From positions 1 to 64,000 of the forward strand of contig CAKUXX010000010.1 of NCBI GenBank assembly GCA_934702355.1: a stretch of 64,000 nt of DNA. Direction: 5' to 3'. Below, in pieces: positions 7,264 to 16,061 of this stretch. Source of the stretch: an uncultured Methanomassiliicoccales archaeon. GTDB taxonomy: Archaea; Thermoplasmatota; Thermoplasmata; Methanomassiliicoccales; Methanomethylophilaceae. Position numbers and translations under genes: made by a program. Numbering within the stretch: the stretch's first letter is position 1; the number at the start of each line of letters is the position of its first letter. The notes beneath the pieces were generated by a model. It made no database searches, was not told the origin of the DNA, and saw only the letters and a program-made list of their open reading frames with translations.

Positions 7264-8475
7264 ATGTCTGATGGTGGACACAGCATGATGGTGAGAAGGG
7301 CCGATTATCTTGAGCAGTTGCACAGATCCAAAGGTGCGACCGGTGTGGTCAAGGTCATCACAGGGATGCGCAGATGTGGAAAATCCACTCTTGTGGACCA
7401 GTTCATCGGGGATCTGAAGGCCGACGGTGTGGATGATGACCACGTATTCCATGTGAATTTCGAGTCTTTCGAAGGTTATGATCTGATGTCCCCTGATGAT
7501 CTGAGGGCCGAACTCAGGAAACTTCCTAAGGATGGACTCGTTTACGTTCTGCTGGATGAGATTCAGGATGTGGATGATTGGGAGCTGATAGTATCTTCAT
7601 TGGTCGAGGCGAAAAACTGTGACGTGTACATCACAGGGTCCAATTCGGATATGCTGTCGAGCGAGCTGTCCACACATCTCTCGGGAAGGTTCATCGAGAT
7701 CGATATGCTGCCTCTGTCCTTCAGGGAATTCCTCGAACTTCATCCTGGCGATGTCGAGGAGAGGTTTGTCCAGTATCTGAGGTACGGAGGCCTGCCGGAT
7801 GCCGATCCGGAGAGGGGAGACAGGTATTGTACGGGGTATCTGGAAGGTGTGTTCAACACGGTATTGGTCAAAGACGTCCTATCTAGGCTGAGAACTGATG
7901 ATATCAACAAGATCAGATCCATCGCAAGGTTCCTGTATTCCAACATAGGGAATATCACCAACATCTCGACCATTGCCAAGGGGGTGGGGTTGAATCCAGG
8001 CACAGTGGAGAGGTATGTCGAAGGGATGGAATCCGCTTTGTTGTTCTATCATTCTGAGAAATACGACATCATTGGCAAGAAACTGCTGTCGACAAATGGG
8101 AAATTCTATGCATCTGACCTGGGGCTGAGGAACATGGCCCTGCAGGGGCCTGGTACCGACGATATCAGTAGGCCGTTGGAGAATGCGGTTTACCTGGAGT
8201 TGATACGCAGAGGATATACCGTGAGGGTCGGGGCCTACAGGGACAGAGAGGTAGACTTCACAGCGATCAACGGAAACGACCTGGAATACTATCAGGTGAC
8301 GATGTCTATTCTTTCAGAAGATGTCTGTGCCAGGGAGTTCGGCGCATTGGAGTCGATCAGGGACAATTTCACCAAAGTTGTCCTCACTATGGACAGATTC
8401 AACCTGGGTACCTACAACGGGATAAAGGTCGTGAATGTGATCGATTGGATGCTGAGGCCAGTGAATCAAGGGTGA
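7264..8475 (+). CDS. AAA+ ATPase with DUF4143 C-terminal domain (QVT variant)
   Basis: This 403-residue protein has an N-terminal AAA+ ATPase (Walker A GMRRCGKS at about 34-41; Walker B VYVLLDEIQ at about 93-101; YITGSNS at about 121). A winged-helix segment near residues 215-260 is followed by a DUF4143 domain. The C-terminal nuclease-like core reads REVDFTA...LEYYQVTMS, so the usual E-V-K of a PD-(D/E)XK site is replaced by Q-V-T and should be inactive. Cellular roles of this large prokaryotic family are unknown. ATG 7264 follows the promoter repeat directly; ATG 7285 and 7288 are alternatives. It is convergent with another DUF4143 gene. Confidence 0.85.
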   Translation: MSDGGHSMMVRRADYLEQLHRSKGATGVVKVITGMRRCGKSTLVDQFIGDLKADGVDDDHVFHVNFESFEGYDLMSPDDLRAELRKLPKDGLVYVLLDEIQDVDDWELIVSSLVEAKNCDVYITGSNSDMLSSELSTHLSGRFIEIDMLPLSFREFLELHPGDVEERFVQYLRYGGLPDADPERGDRYCTGYLEGVFNTVLVKDVLSRLRTDDINKIRSIARFLYSNIGNITNISTIAKGVGLNPGTVERYVEGMESALLFYHSEKYDIIGKKLLSTNGKFYASDLGLRNMALQGPGTDDISRPLENAVYLELIRRGYTVRVGAYRDREVDFTAINGNDLEYYQVTMSILSEDVCAREFGALESIRDNFTKVVLTMDRFNLGTYNGIKVVNVIDWMLRPVNQG

Positions 8476-8478
8476 GCA

Positions 8479-9783
8479 TCACTCGATTACATCGCGGATC
8501 TTCCATGCCATGCACAACGGCAGGGCAACAACATCTCCGTCTTTGGGCCTGTTTCCGGACAGGATTATACATTTCTTCGGAGAATAGCTGTCGATATAGT
8601 TCTTCAGGCTCGCAGATCTCACCTTGCTGCCGGATTTGACCTCGATCGGAATGACGCATGTGTTGGATGAGATCAGGAAATCGACTCCGTATTTTCCTTT
8701 CCTCCAGTAGAACGGTTCTCTGTCGAACGAGGATACGATCTCGTTAAGAACATAATTCTCCGCCACCGCTCCCCTGAAACCCGGATCGACATCATCCTTC
8801 AGTTCATCATACAGGAACATGGCCAAGTCTCCATTCATCATTCTCGTCAGAAGACCGCAGTCGCAGATGTAGAGTTTGAAACGGTCCACATCCGCCGATT
8901 CTGCCAAAGGCACCTTCGGTCTTTCTGTGCAGTTCACACGGTGAAGCAGGTTGGCGGAAGTCAGCCACCACACCGCATCCTCCAGGTCTCTGGAACGGCC
9001 GGAGGTGCCGACATTGCTGTAGAAGAATCTGCCTTTGTCTTTCGCGAGTTGTTCCGGGGCGGATGTCCAGATCTTGTTGACCTTCATCGCCATATCGTCG
9101 GGCACATGTTTGAGGAAATCCGCAGCATAGGCGTTCAGTATGTTTTCTTGGACCTTTGCGACCAGGGTTTCGTCATGGGTATCGATCCAGGTCTGAACTG
9201 CTTCGGGCATGCCCCCTACATACAGATATCTGCGATATTCGTCGTCCAACGATTCCAGGATCCCGTCGGACACATCCATGCAATTGGCATCTGCGTTGTC
9301 GAAAAGCATCGTTTTCCCGTTGGCCGCAAGCCATTCGCGGAAGTTCATGGGTCTGAGGGTGATCATGTCGACTTTTCCCACAGGATATGACGATTTTTCG
9401 GCAAGAAGGACGCCGAGGAGCGATCCTGCGGCCACGATGTGGTATCCTCTCTCCTCCTCACAGAAGTATTTCAGCGACGTTATCGCAGCAGGACATGATT
9501 GGATCTCGTCCAATATCAGCAATGAGGAGTTCTCATCTATAGGTGTGCCGAACATGGATGACAGGTCCTCCAGAATCCTGGACGGATCCAAGTCCTTCTC
9601 GAAGATCAGGCGCGCTTTCGCGGTGCGCTCGAGGTTCACATACAGAACGCTGTCATAGCATTCCTTTCCGAATTCCTTCAGGATGTATGTCTTTCCGCAT
9701 TGACGGACCCCGCTCATCATCAGCGGTTTCCTGCCGGGGCTGTTGCGCCATTCCCGCAGTCTATCCATCGCTTCGCGCCACAT
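8479..9783 (-). CDS. AAA+ ATPase with DUF4143 domain (EVK-bearing variant)
   Basis: This 434-residue protein has Walker A GVRQCGKT (about 25-32), Walker B LLILDEIQ (about 88-95) and the GSLLGVLL sensor region. A middle helical/winged-helix region and DUF4143 follow. The C-terminal core keeps GVDFLIS...IPIEVKSG, an intact PD-(D/E)XK-like D...ExK arrangement, unlike the convergent neighbour. It differs from the neighbour throughout, so this is not a tandem duplication. The stop lies three bases from that of the neighbour. An AT-rich promoter with its own direct repeat precedes it. Function is unknown; substrate and DNA binding are inferred only from domains. Confidence 0.85.
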   Translation of the reverse strand: MWREAMDRLREWRNSPGRKPLMMSGVRQCGKTYILKEFGKECYDSVLYVNLERTAKARLIFEKDLDPSRILEDLSSMFGTPIDENSSLLILDEIQSCPAAITSLKYFCEEERGYHIVAAGSLLGVLLAEKSSYPVGKVDMITLRPMNFREWLAANGKTMLFDNADANCMDVSDGILESLDDEYRRYLYVGGMPEAVQTWIDTHDETLVAKVQENILNAYAADFLKHVPDDMAMKVNKIWTSAPEQLAKDKGRFFYSNVGTSGRSRDLEDAVWWLTSANLLHRVNCTERPKVPLAESADVDRFKLYICDCGLLTRMMNGDLAMFLYDELKDDVDPGFRGAVAENYVLNEIVSSFDREPFYWRKGKYGVDFLISSNTCVIPIEVKSGSKVRSASLKNYIDSYSPKKCIILSGNRPKDGDVVALPLCMAWKIRDVIE

Positions 9784-9802
9784 GCATTTGAAATCAAATT
9801 AG

Positions 9803-9856
9803 AATTATATGTAAGATTTGGTAACTTTTTCCAGAAATTATTGTAATATTTGGCAA
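9803..9856 (-). repeat. Direct repeat in the promoter of the 8479-9783 DUF4143 gene
   Basis: A 21-22 base unit occurs at 9803-9824 and 9836-9856. The core is AATTAT(A)TGTAAGATTTGGTAA, with two mismatches and one gap between copies. The shared GTAA.ATTTGG cores start 32 bases apart. A TATA-like ATATAAT on the minus strand overlaps the proximal copy, and a small palindrome (ATTTGA/TCAAAT, 9785-9798) lies next to the start codon. Confidence 0.55.
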
Positions 9857-9886
9857 AAAATTCCAAAATTCCCTGATTTCGGCGCG

Positions 9887-12631
9887 TCAGTCCCAGAACC
9901 TCTTGTTCTTAGCGTACAGGATCTCGGCATTCATTATGTCCCTGAGGAAATCGTCCTCGTCCACGTGCATGCTCCTCAGTATCCTGGATGCCGCATCCGG
10001 ACCGACACCCCTTCCGGCAAGCGTCACGACAGCCCTCTTGCCATGTTCGTTCACAAGATTGGCATTCCTGGAGAGCCTCAGGCGGTCCTTCTTCTCCTGG
10101 GCGGACAGCTCCGATTCCTTCACGAGCTTGATCGTGTCCCTCTCGTACCCTTTAAGGACGGCTATCATGACCCCGTTGCAATGAGGGCAGACGAACCTTT
10201 TCGGGGCATCTCCGACCCTGAACCTCCATTGCGAACCGCAGTTCAGGCATGATGCGAATAAGACTTCATCTTCGAGCCTCTTCTTGAGCGCCATCAGTAT
10301 GGAATGGTCGGCCCTCATGGGCTGCATGAGCTCCTTCGACCTGACGATGCCCTCGAGACCTATCGTGGAAACGGTCCCGTCGACGAGTTTTATCTCTCCG
10401 TCGGCGATCATGGAGACCACTTTCTCGGTGTTCGGGATGTCGAGATCCTCCCAAAGGACCTTGTTGACCGCCTCCTTGTATGCGGGGGTGTCCTTGTGGA
10501 TGTCGAACAGCCTCTGGAAGTTCATGAACCTGTGATCGGCGGTCTTCTCGATGATGCCGAACTTCTTGGCAACGAAGACGAACCTCCATCTGAGGAACGT
10601 CGAGTTCAGGATGGTCAGTCTAGCCAGGGCCTCGATAGTCCCAGGTTTGACGGATTTAACTGTCGACACGATGTCCTCGCGCCTCATGTTGCGTGGAAGT
10701 TCCAATATCATCCTGTACGGGTCGGCGGTCATCCCGACGCTCTCTCCCAGCCTTGCGGTCAGCAGTGCGGCATAGATCTTACCGAGCGTCTCGTTGACCC
10801 TCGTCCCGAAGCATCCGTTGATGATCGCCAGCCTGTCCCCCAATTCGATGGTCACGGTGGTGTCGGTGGGCATGACGAAGCGCTCGTCCTGGTCTGCGAA
10901 GTACTTCAGAAGGACCCTTTTGCAGCCCTCGTCGCCCGGATAATCGTCCAGATTCCTCAGACGGCGCATCTTTCCGACCTCCATAGCGACGTCGTACGGC
11001 ACGGGGATGTCCGAACCGACCCAACTCGGGACGGAACCGACCTCTCTGGCCTCCTCCACGAGGATCTCGTCCTCCCTCATCTCGACTATGCGCCAGGTGC
11101 GGCCTTTGGCTATGAACATGGCATACTCCTCGGCGAACGAGGCGACGAAGCTCTCGTCGAGGGTACCGATCACGGCGCGGGTTCCGATGTCCCTGATCAT
11201 GTACGTGCGCTCGTCGGGGATCATCGAGATGTTCTCGTAGAAGTAGTTCATCCCCTTTCTGGACCTTTTGAATCTGCCTTCGTCCTCGAACAGCAGTTTT
11301 ATCGATTTCAGCTGCTCCAGGACGCCGACCATCTCGTCCATTGTCAGATCCCTGAACGGATACGCGCCCGTGAACACCTTCAAAGCGGTGTCCCTGTCGA
11401 CCGAACCGCTCATGGTTATCGCGATCAGCTGGTTGGCGACGACCGAAAGCGGACACGGACGTCCCTCATAGAACTCCAGTTCCTTTGCGTCGCATTTCCT
11501 GGCGACGACCATTGATTCCGCGACCTCGTCGGGTGCCGTGGCGATGATCTTCGCCCTGATGCGCTCGCCGATGCGGTGTCCGGCACGGCCGGCCCTTTGG
11601 ATCATGCGCGAAACCTGTCTGGGCGAGTTGTACTGTATGACCATGTCCGTGGATCCCACGTCGATACCGAGTTCCAGCGAGGATGTGCAGACCAGGGCCT
11701 TGATCTCGCCCTTCTTGAACCTGTCCTCCATATCCATCCTGTTCTCCTTCGAAAGGGATCCGTGATGGACGTCTATGGACAGCGATTCGTCCCATATGTG
11801 GTATCTTGCGGCGAGCCATTCCGCGGTCTCCCTCGTGTTAACGAAGAACAGTGTGGACCTGCCGGATTCGATGATCTCCCTCGCGCGGCTCATCACCCCC
11901 AGGATCTCAGGGTCGCATTGGAGCTTGTCCAGGAGTTTGGCGTCCTCGCACTGTGCCGGGGATTCGACATCGATGTCGAAGTCACGATGCGTGTCATGTT
12001 TCCTGACAGTGACCTCGCGTCTGGTCCCTACAAGGAATCTGGCGACACTTTCCACGTTCCCCACGGTGGCGGACAGTCCGATCCTCTGATATTCGCCTGC
12101 GATCAGGCACAATCTCTCCAATGCTACGCTCAACTGGGCGCCCCTCTCGGTGTTAGATAGCTCGTGGATCTCGTCGATGACCACCCATTGGACGCTCTTC
12201 ATGTGCTCCACCAGGCGTTTGCCCGTGAACAGCACCTGCATCGTCTCTGGTGTGGTGATGAGGATCTCCGGAGGGTGTTGGGACTGATGGTTCCTCTCCG
12301 CCTGGGATGTGTCGCCGTGTCTGACGCCCACGGTGATTCCGAGTGCTTTCCCGTACTCCTCCATCCTGCGCATCATGTCCCTGTTGAGCGCTCTCAGAGG
12401 GGTGATGTAGATGCACCTGAAGCCGGATTTGGAACCTTTGGTGTGGTATATCTCATTGAAGATCGGAAGCATCGCGGCCTCGGTCTTCCCGATGCCCGTG
12501 GGTGCCACGAGGAGGATGTTGCCCCCTTTCTGGATGCGCGGTATGACGTCTGCCTGGGGCGGTGTGGGTTCTGTTATGCCCCTTTCCGCAAGCGCGGACA
12601 AGAGTTCGGGGCACAGATTCTGAAAAGGCAT
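9887..12631 (-). CDS. lhr: Lhr-like superfamily 2 ATP-dependent helicase
   Basis: This 914-residue large helicase-related protein translocates on DNA and is linked to repair and fork processing. Motif Q/I APTGIGKTEAAMLP is near residue 43, motif II VVIDEIHE (DEIH), motif III SATVGN, and the second RecA domain ends QRAGRAGHR. The winged-helix and Lhr-specific C-terminal region follows. Near the C terminus CLNCGSQW...FVCPHCNG forms a zinc ribbon. Length fits archaeal Lhr core proteins. It is downstream of hdrD on the same strand but separated by a hairpin terminator. Confidence 0.93.
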   Translation of the reverse strand: MPFQNLCPELLSALAERGITEPTPPQADVIPRIQKGGNILLVAPTGIGKTEAAMLPIFNEIYHTKGSKSGFRCIYITPLRALNRDMMRRMEEYGKALGITVGVRHGDTSQAERNHQSQHPPEILITTPETMQVLFTGKRLVEHMKSVQWVVIDEIHELSNTERGAQLSVALERLCLIAGEYQRIGLSATVGNVESVARFLVGTRREVTVRKHDTHRDFDIDVESPAQCEDAKLLDKLQCDPEILGVMSRAREIIESGRSTLFFVNTRETAEWLAARYHIWDESLSIDVHHGSLSKENRMDMEDRFKKGEIKALVCTSSLELGIDVGSTDMVIQYNSPRQVSRMIQRAGRAGHRIGERIRAKIIATAPDEVAESMVVARKCDAKELEFYEGRPCPLSVVANQLIAITMSGSVDRDTALKVFTGAYPFRDLTMDEMVGVLEQLKSIKLLFEDEGRFKRSRKGMNYFYENISMIPDERTYMIRDIGTRAVIGTLDESFVASFAEEYAMFIAKGRTWRIVEMREDEILVEEAREVGSVPSWVGSDIPVPYDVAMEVGKMRRLRNLDDYPGDEGCKRVLLKYFADQDERFVMPTDTTVTIELGDRLAIINGCFGTRVNETLGKIYAALLTARLGESVGMTADPYRMILELPRNMRREDIVSTVKSVKPGTIEALARLTILNSTFLRWRFVFVAKKFGIIEKTADHRFMNFQRLFDIHKDTPAYKEAVNKVLWEDLDIPNTEKVVSMIADGEIKLVDGTVSTIGLEGIVRSKELMQPMRADHSILMALKKRLEDEVLFASCLNCGSQWRFRVGDAPKRFVCPHCNGVMIAVLKGYERDTIKLVKESELSAQEKKDRLRLSRNANLVNEHGKRAVVTLAGRGVGPDAASRILRSMHVDEDDFLRDIMNAEILYAKNKRFWD

Positions 12632-12638
12632 GAAAAAG

Positions 12639-12665
12639 TGAAAGGTGCCGGGGTCATGCCCCGGC
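12639..12665 (-). terminator. Hairpin terminator after hdrD
   Basis: GCCGGGG (12647-12653) pairs with CCCCGGC (12659-12665) around a 5-base loop. On the minus strand the stem is followed by a T-rich stretch (CACCTTTCACTTTTT) before the lhr start. Confidence 0.55.
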
Positions 12666-12674
12666 TTTCAAGGA

Positions 12675-13880
12675 TCACTCCTTAGGCTCTTCCTTCTTGG
12701 GTGCGGTGACCTCGAGCAGGACCTGGGACAGGTCCATGACCTTGATGTTGGAGCCGATCTTCTTGGCTCCCTGGGTGAGGTTCAGCACACAGAACGGGCA
12801 GCAGGTGATGAGGATTTCGGCACCGGTGGCCTCTGCATCCCTTATCCTCTCTGCCGCGATAGCGGTGGCGAAGTCGTTGAACTGACTCTTGTATCCTCCG
12901 CCTGCTCCGCAGCACCTGGAGTTCTCCCTGGACCTCTCCATCTCGACGAACTCGACACCCTTGATCTTCTTGATGACGTTCCTGGGAGCGTCGAAGACTC
13001 CGGAGTGCCTTCCGAGGTGGCAGGGGTCGTGGTATGTGACCTTGTGGTTGAACTCGTTGTTGAGGGGCAGCTTCCTGTCGGCGATGAGCTGCTCGACGTA
13101 CTGCGAGAAGTGGTAGACGTTCTGTCCGACTTTGGCGTAGTACTTTCCGAAGTCGCTGGAGACGGTCTTGTAGCATCCGGAGCAGGTCATGACCATGTCC
13201 TTCGCACCCATTCCGTCGGCCTTCTCGACGACGGTCTCGGCGCATCCGAGGGATGCGGTCTTGGTTCCGGTCCTCAGAAGGGGCGAGGAGCAGCACCATT
13301 CTTTGTCTCCGAGGCAGTTCATCTTCACACCGGCCCTGGAGAGGACTGTGACTCCGGCCTGGGCGATGTGCTGCATCCTGTAGGATCCTGTGCATCCTGC
13401 GAAGAAGATGACGTCCGGAGGGTTGGACCTCTCGACGTCTGCAGGCCACCAGGCGTCCCTCTTGGACGGGGGCTCGTTGTAGGGGTTGTGGTTGGCAGCG
13501 ATGCTCTTGGCCATTCCCTTGTGGGCGGACAGAGGTCCGACGCCGTTGTCGACGAGCCAGGCCCTCAGCTCTTCCCAGAACTCGACGAGGTGGATCTGAG
13601 CGTGGCAGACGACCTCGCAGTTTCCGCATCCTGTGCACTTGTACATGGCATCGACGAACTCGGGGTTCAGAGTGACCTCCCTGTCGAGCATCTTGTCCAA
13701 GGCGCCGGTTCCGGCCTTGTCGAGCTGGTTGATGTAGTAGATCTTTCCCCTGGGGGTGACGGACTCCCAAGGAGTCTGGTTGTGCGCCTCGCACACATCG
13801 ATGCAGTATCCGCACTGCAGACAGGCTGTCAGGACCTTCTGAACGCGGGGCAGTTTGATGAATTCTGGTTTCTTTACCAT
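12675..13880 (-). CDS. hdrD: CoB-CoM heterodisulfide reductase subunit D (HdrD)
   Basis: This 401-residue iron-sulfur protein reduces the CoM-S-S-CoB heterodisulfide formed in methanogenesis. Two N-terminal 4Fe-4S motifs (CLQCGYCIDVC and CTGCGNCEVVC) are followed by two CCG domains: WCCSSPLLRTG...CSGCYK, and HDPCHLGRHSGV...RCCGAGGG...CPFC. The second carries the active-site-type cluster. ATG 13880 is chosen because a TATA-like TTAAATACC at about 13945-13953 falls inside any longer frame. No membrane partner hdrE is adjacent. In Methanomassiliicoccales HdrD is thought to work with an Fpo-like complex. A paralogue lies at 17307-18401. Confidence 0.92.
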   Translation of the reverse strand: MVKKPEFIKLPRVQKVLTACLQCGYCIDVCEAHNQTPWESVTPRGKIYYINQLDKAGTGALDKMLDREVTLNPEFVDAMYKCTGCGNCEVVCHAQIHLVEFWEELRAWLVDNGVGPLSAHKGMAKSIAANHNPYNEPPSKRDAWWPADVERSNPPDVIFFAGCTGSYRMQHIAQAGVTVLSRAGVKMNCLGDKEWCCSSPLLRTGTKTASLGCAETVVEKADGMGAKDMVMTCSGCYKTVSSDFGKYYAKVGQNVYHFSQYVEQLIADRKLPLNNEFNHKVTYHDPCHLGRHSGVFDAPRNVIKKIKGVEFVEMERSRENSRCCGAGGGYKSQFNDFATAIAAERIRDAEATGAEILITCCPFCVLNLTQGAKKIGSNIKVMDLSQVLLEVTAPKKEEPKE

Positions 13881-14044
13881 CTTGCCGTCCTCCGGACTGT
13901 GCGCGACCTCGGGGGTCGCATATGCTCGTTGCCAGAATCCTGGGGTATTTAACCGTTCCAGGGGTGCGCGGACGAAGATGCGTTCCATGGGATGCAAAAA
14001 ATGAGAATCAATGAGATTATCAACGATGGTTGTATTCTAGATGT

Positions 14045-15232
14045 ATGGACACGCCTAAGGTGTACGACGACTGGACGGGCAACATAGTCAACGGTCTGGA
14101 CATCAGGAGCCTGGACATAGGTGCCATCAAGGCCGCCAGGGCATCCTTCGGGGAGCGCTTCCCGGACCGTGCCAAGGAGGCGGCGGCATGGGACGATCAG
14201 ACCTTCCTGTCGAGGGCGGGCGTGTTCAAGCGTGGCAAGGTCACCGTCGCCGCGTTGATCCTTCTGGGAAAGAAGGGGGCGGATGTGCTTCCCCCATCGC
14301 TATGCATCCGCTGGAGGCTTTACGATACCGATGGGGTTCTTCAGGACACCCGCATCTTCGACGGTCCCGCCGTCCTCACATCCATCAGTTCGGTGTCCAT
14401 GATATGCAACTGGTCCGTGAAGACCTCCGCAGGGGATGTGGTGTCCGCGTACCGCACGTCCACACTGTTGGAGGCTGTCCGCAATGCCGTGGCCCATCAG
14501 GACTATTCCCTCGGAGGCACAATCGATCTTGTCGAAAGGGAGGGGGAGTCCGTGACCGTGATAAGCAACGGCAGATTCCCCGACCGCAGTCCGGAATCCT
14601 TTGTGAAAGGATCTCCCATGACAGGTCCCAAGCGGAATCCGTTCCTCTATTCCGCGATGGCGGGTCTCGGATTGATCCCCGCGTCCTCGAGCGGCATACG
14701 CTCGATGTACCTCTCGCAGGCGTTCCGCCATTTCCCTATGCCTGATTATGACATCCTCGACGACAGGGTCGCCGTCCGCTTCTCCGGTTCCAGAGGGGGA
14801 TCCTATGCCCGCGTCCTCGATCTGAGGGACGATCTGGACATCACCGCCGTGATCGACCTGGACAAGCTGGCCAAGAACCGTTTCGTTCCCGATAGGAGAT
14901 TGAAGGCCCTTGCGCGCCGCGGACTCATAGAGATGGTCGGGGATCTGCCCTGCATAGCATCCGGAGCGGGTCAGGAGGTGGCCTCCGCATACACAGCGGG
15001 CACGCCTCAGGAAGCGGTCCTGCAGCTGATGGCGGACAAAGGGTGGGCGACGCGTTCCGATGTGGCGGAGATCCTGGCATCGAGGGATTCGAAGGAGCTG
15101 ACGCAGGAGCAGTTGAAGGTGAAGGCGACGAATCTGCTTCAGACCATGCGGAAACAGGGACTCATCACGAAATCCGACGGGAACACCCGTTCTGCGAGAT
15201 ATGTCATGATCGATGGATCGGAAAATGAATGA
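14045..15232 (+). CDS. Schlafen/COG2865-type ATP-binding regulator lacking the AlbA_2 domain
   Basis: This 395-residue protein resembles the C-terminal two thirds of putative transcriptional regulators with a GHKL-like ATPase module. It has the AALILLGKK strand, then LLEAVRNAVAHQDYS, the N-box type motif where other members have 'EALVNAVAHRDY', then VISNGRFPDR. A winged helix lies at the C terminus (about 330-390). The usual N-terminal AlbA_2 (Schlafen) domain of about 100 residues is missing, and the upstream DNA is the hdrD promoter, not a broken piece of it. ATG 14045 is the first in-frame ATG. The stop is only one base from the end of tRNA-Met on the other strand. Confidence 0.78.
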   Translation: MDTPKVYDDWTGNIVNGLDIRSLDIGAIKAARASFGERFPDRAKEAAAWDDQTFLSRAGVFKRGKVTVAALILLGKKGADVLPPSLCIRWRLYDTDGVLQDTRIFDGPAVLTSISSVSMICNWSVKTSAGDVVSAYRTSTLLEAVRNAVAHQDYSLGGTIDLVEREGESVTVISNGRFPDRSPESFVKGSPMTGPKRNPFLYSAMAGLGLIPASSSGIRSMYLSQAFRHFPMPDYDILDDRVAVRFSGSRGGSYARVLDLRDDLDITAVIDLDKLAKNRFVPDRRLKALARRGLIEMVGDLPCIASGAGQEVASAYTAGTPQEAVLQLMADKGWATRSDVAEILASRDSKELTQEQLKVKATNLLQTMRKQGLITKSDGNTRSARYVMIDGSENE

Positions 15233-15233
15233 G

Positions 15234-15307
15234 TGGGCCCTGCCGGATTTGAACCGACGGCCATCTGGTTATGAGCCAGACGCTCTACCTGTCTAAGCTA
15301 AGAGCCC
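15234..15307 (-). tRNA. tRNA with CAT anticodon (elongator Met most likely)
   Basis: The acceptor GGGCTCT pairs with AGGGCCC, the anticodon stem TCTGG/CCAGA encloses loop CTCATAA (anticodon CAT), and the T arm is GTCGG-TTCAAAT-CCGGC. The discriminator is A and CCA is not encoded. It lacks the three G-C pairs before the anticodon loop typical of initiators. A CAT-reading tRNA-Ile2 cannot be fully excluded. Confidence 0.9.
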
Positions 15308-15385
15308 GATGAGGCACCCTATGGAGGAAGTTGTTAAAAACCTATCGGATAAGGGTGTGGTGAATCGAAAGGAATGAAGAAAAGA

Positions 15386-15461
15386 TGGCGCCGCCACACG
15401 GATTTGAACCGAGGACCTTGTGATTAACAGTCACACGCTCTACCTGCTGAGCTACGGCGGC
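15386..15461 (-). tRNA. tRNA-Asn (GTT), CCA encoded
   Basis: The acceptor GCCGCCG pairs with TGGCGGC, the anticodon stem TGTGA/TCACA encloses CTGTTAA (anticodon GTT), and the T loop is TTCAAAT. The discriminator is G, followed by encoded CCA. A TATA-like TTTTTATATG on the minus strand at about 15489-15498 lies some 30 bases upstream. Confidence 0.95.
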
Positions 15462-15528
15462 TTAGTAAATGAGCGATTGGAGATTTCATATAAAAATATT
15501 TGCAAGTACGGATTTTTCAAACGGTCGC

Positions 15529-15903
15529 TCAGGCGTCGTTTTCATCATCAGCTGATTTCTTTTTCTGCTTTTCAGCCGACGAAACACCCTTTTTATCCGC
15601 ATCTTCTGTGGCTGACGGGATTCCGCCAGGGCCGTAGAGCGCATCGCGGGCCATCACAAGGTGCTCCGCCACGTTCTCGCCCCTGGATGTGAGCTCATAC
15701 ACCCTCATCTGTCTGGTATGGGATTCCAAGTGCTCGGTCAGGAGTCCGAGATCCTCCAATTTCTCCGCTGTCTTCACCACGGTCTTGTAGTTCTTTGCTA
15801 TCCTGAGCAGGTCTGTGGCCATGATCTTGCCCTCTTCGTAGACGAGGGACAGTATGTCCGTGGCATAGCGCATTGACAGGGGAGACTGGTAATCCGTATC
15901 CAT
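15529..15903 (-). CDS. Winged-helix DNA-binding regulator with charged tail
   Basis: This 124-residue protein has an N-terminal winged helix (residues about 10-85). Its recognition region is DLLRIAKNYKTVVKTAEKLEDLGLL, given here as a description of residues 32-56, with a wing strand near RVYELTSRG. The last 25 residues are lysine/aspartate rich (DKKGVSSAEKQKKKSADDEN) and probably unstructured. Such small archaeal winged-helix proteins usually repress a neighbouring promoter. Its target is unknown. The nearest divergent transcription unit is larA-hdrD-folP, 158 bases away, which makes it a possible regulator of that operon. Confidence 0.7.
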   Translation of the reverse strand: MDTDYQSPLSMRYATDILSLVYEEGKIMATDLLRIAKNYKTVVKTAEKLEDLGLLTEHLESHTRQMRVYELTSRGENVAEHLVMARDALYGPGGIPSATEDADKKGVSSAEKQKKKSADDENDA

Positions 15904-16022
15904 AATCCGTTTCTAATTTGCGGTCATATTTCAATCTATACGGGATTTCCTACCGATGACTACGATGCGATGCGGCCTTCCCTATTATAATACTATATTA
16001 GTCACGGCGACGGCGTGCGTTT

Positions 16023-16033
16023 GTTTTTATAAG
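16023..16033 (+). promoter_or_regulatory. TATA box of the larA operon
   Basis: GTTTTTATAAG lies about 29-39 bases before the larA ATG at 16062, implying a short or absent leader. Confidence 0.5.
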
Positions 16034-16061
16034 GGATTCTCCAATCAAGAACCTGGTCCAA

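Noticed and set aside
10304..11515. A long + strand frame opposite the lhr helicase
   Set aside because: It is antisense to a complete helicase with all motifs and its own sequence has low-complexity D/V/G content, typical of a shadow frame.
12645..13952. A 435-codon + strand frame opposite hdrD
   Set aside because: It is antisense to a gene with every cluster cysteine in place. No start signals or domains are seen.
13881..13997. N-terminal 39-residue extension of HdrD
   Set aside because: A TATA-like element for hdrD lies inside this stretch and the extra residues have no similarity to HdrD, so the inner ATG is used.
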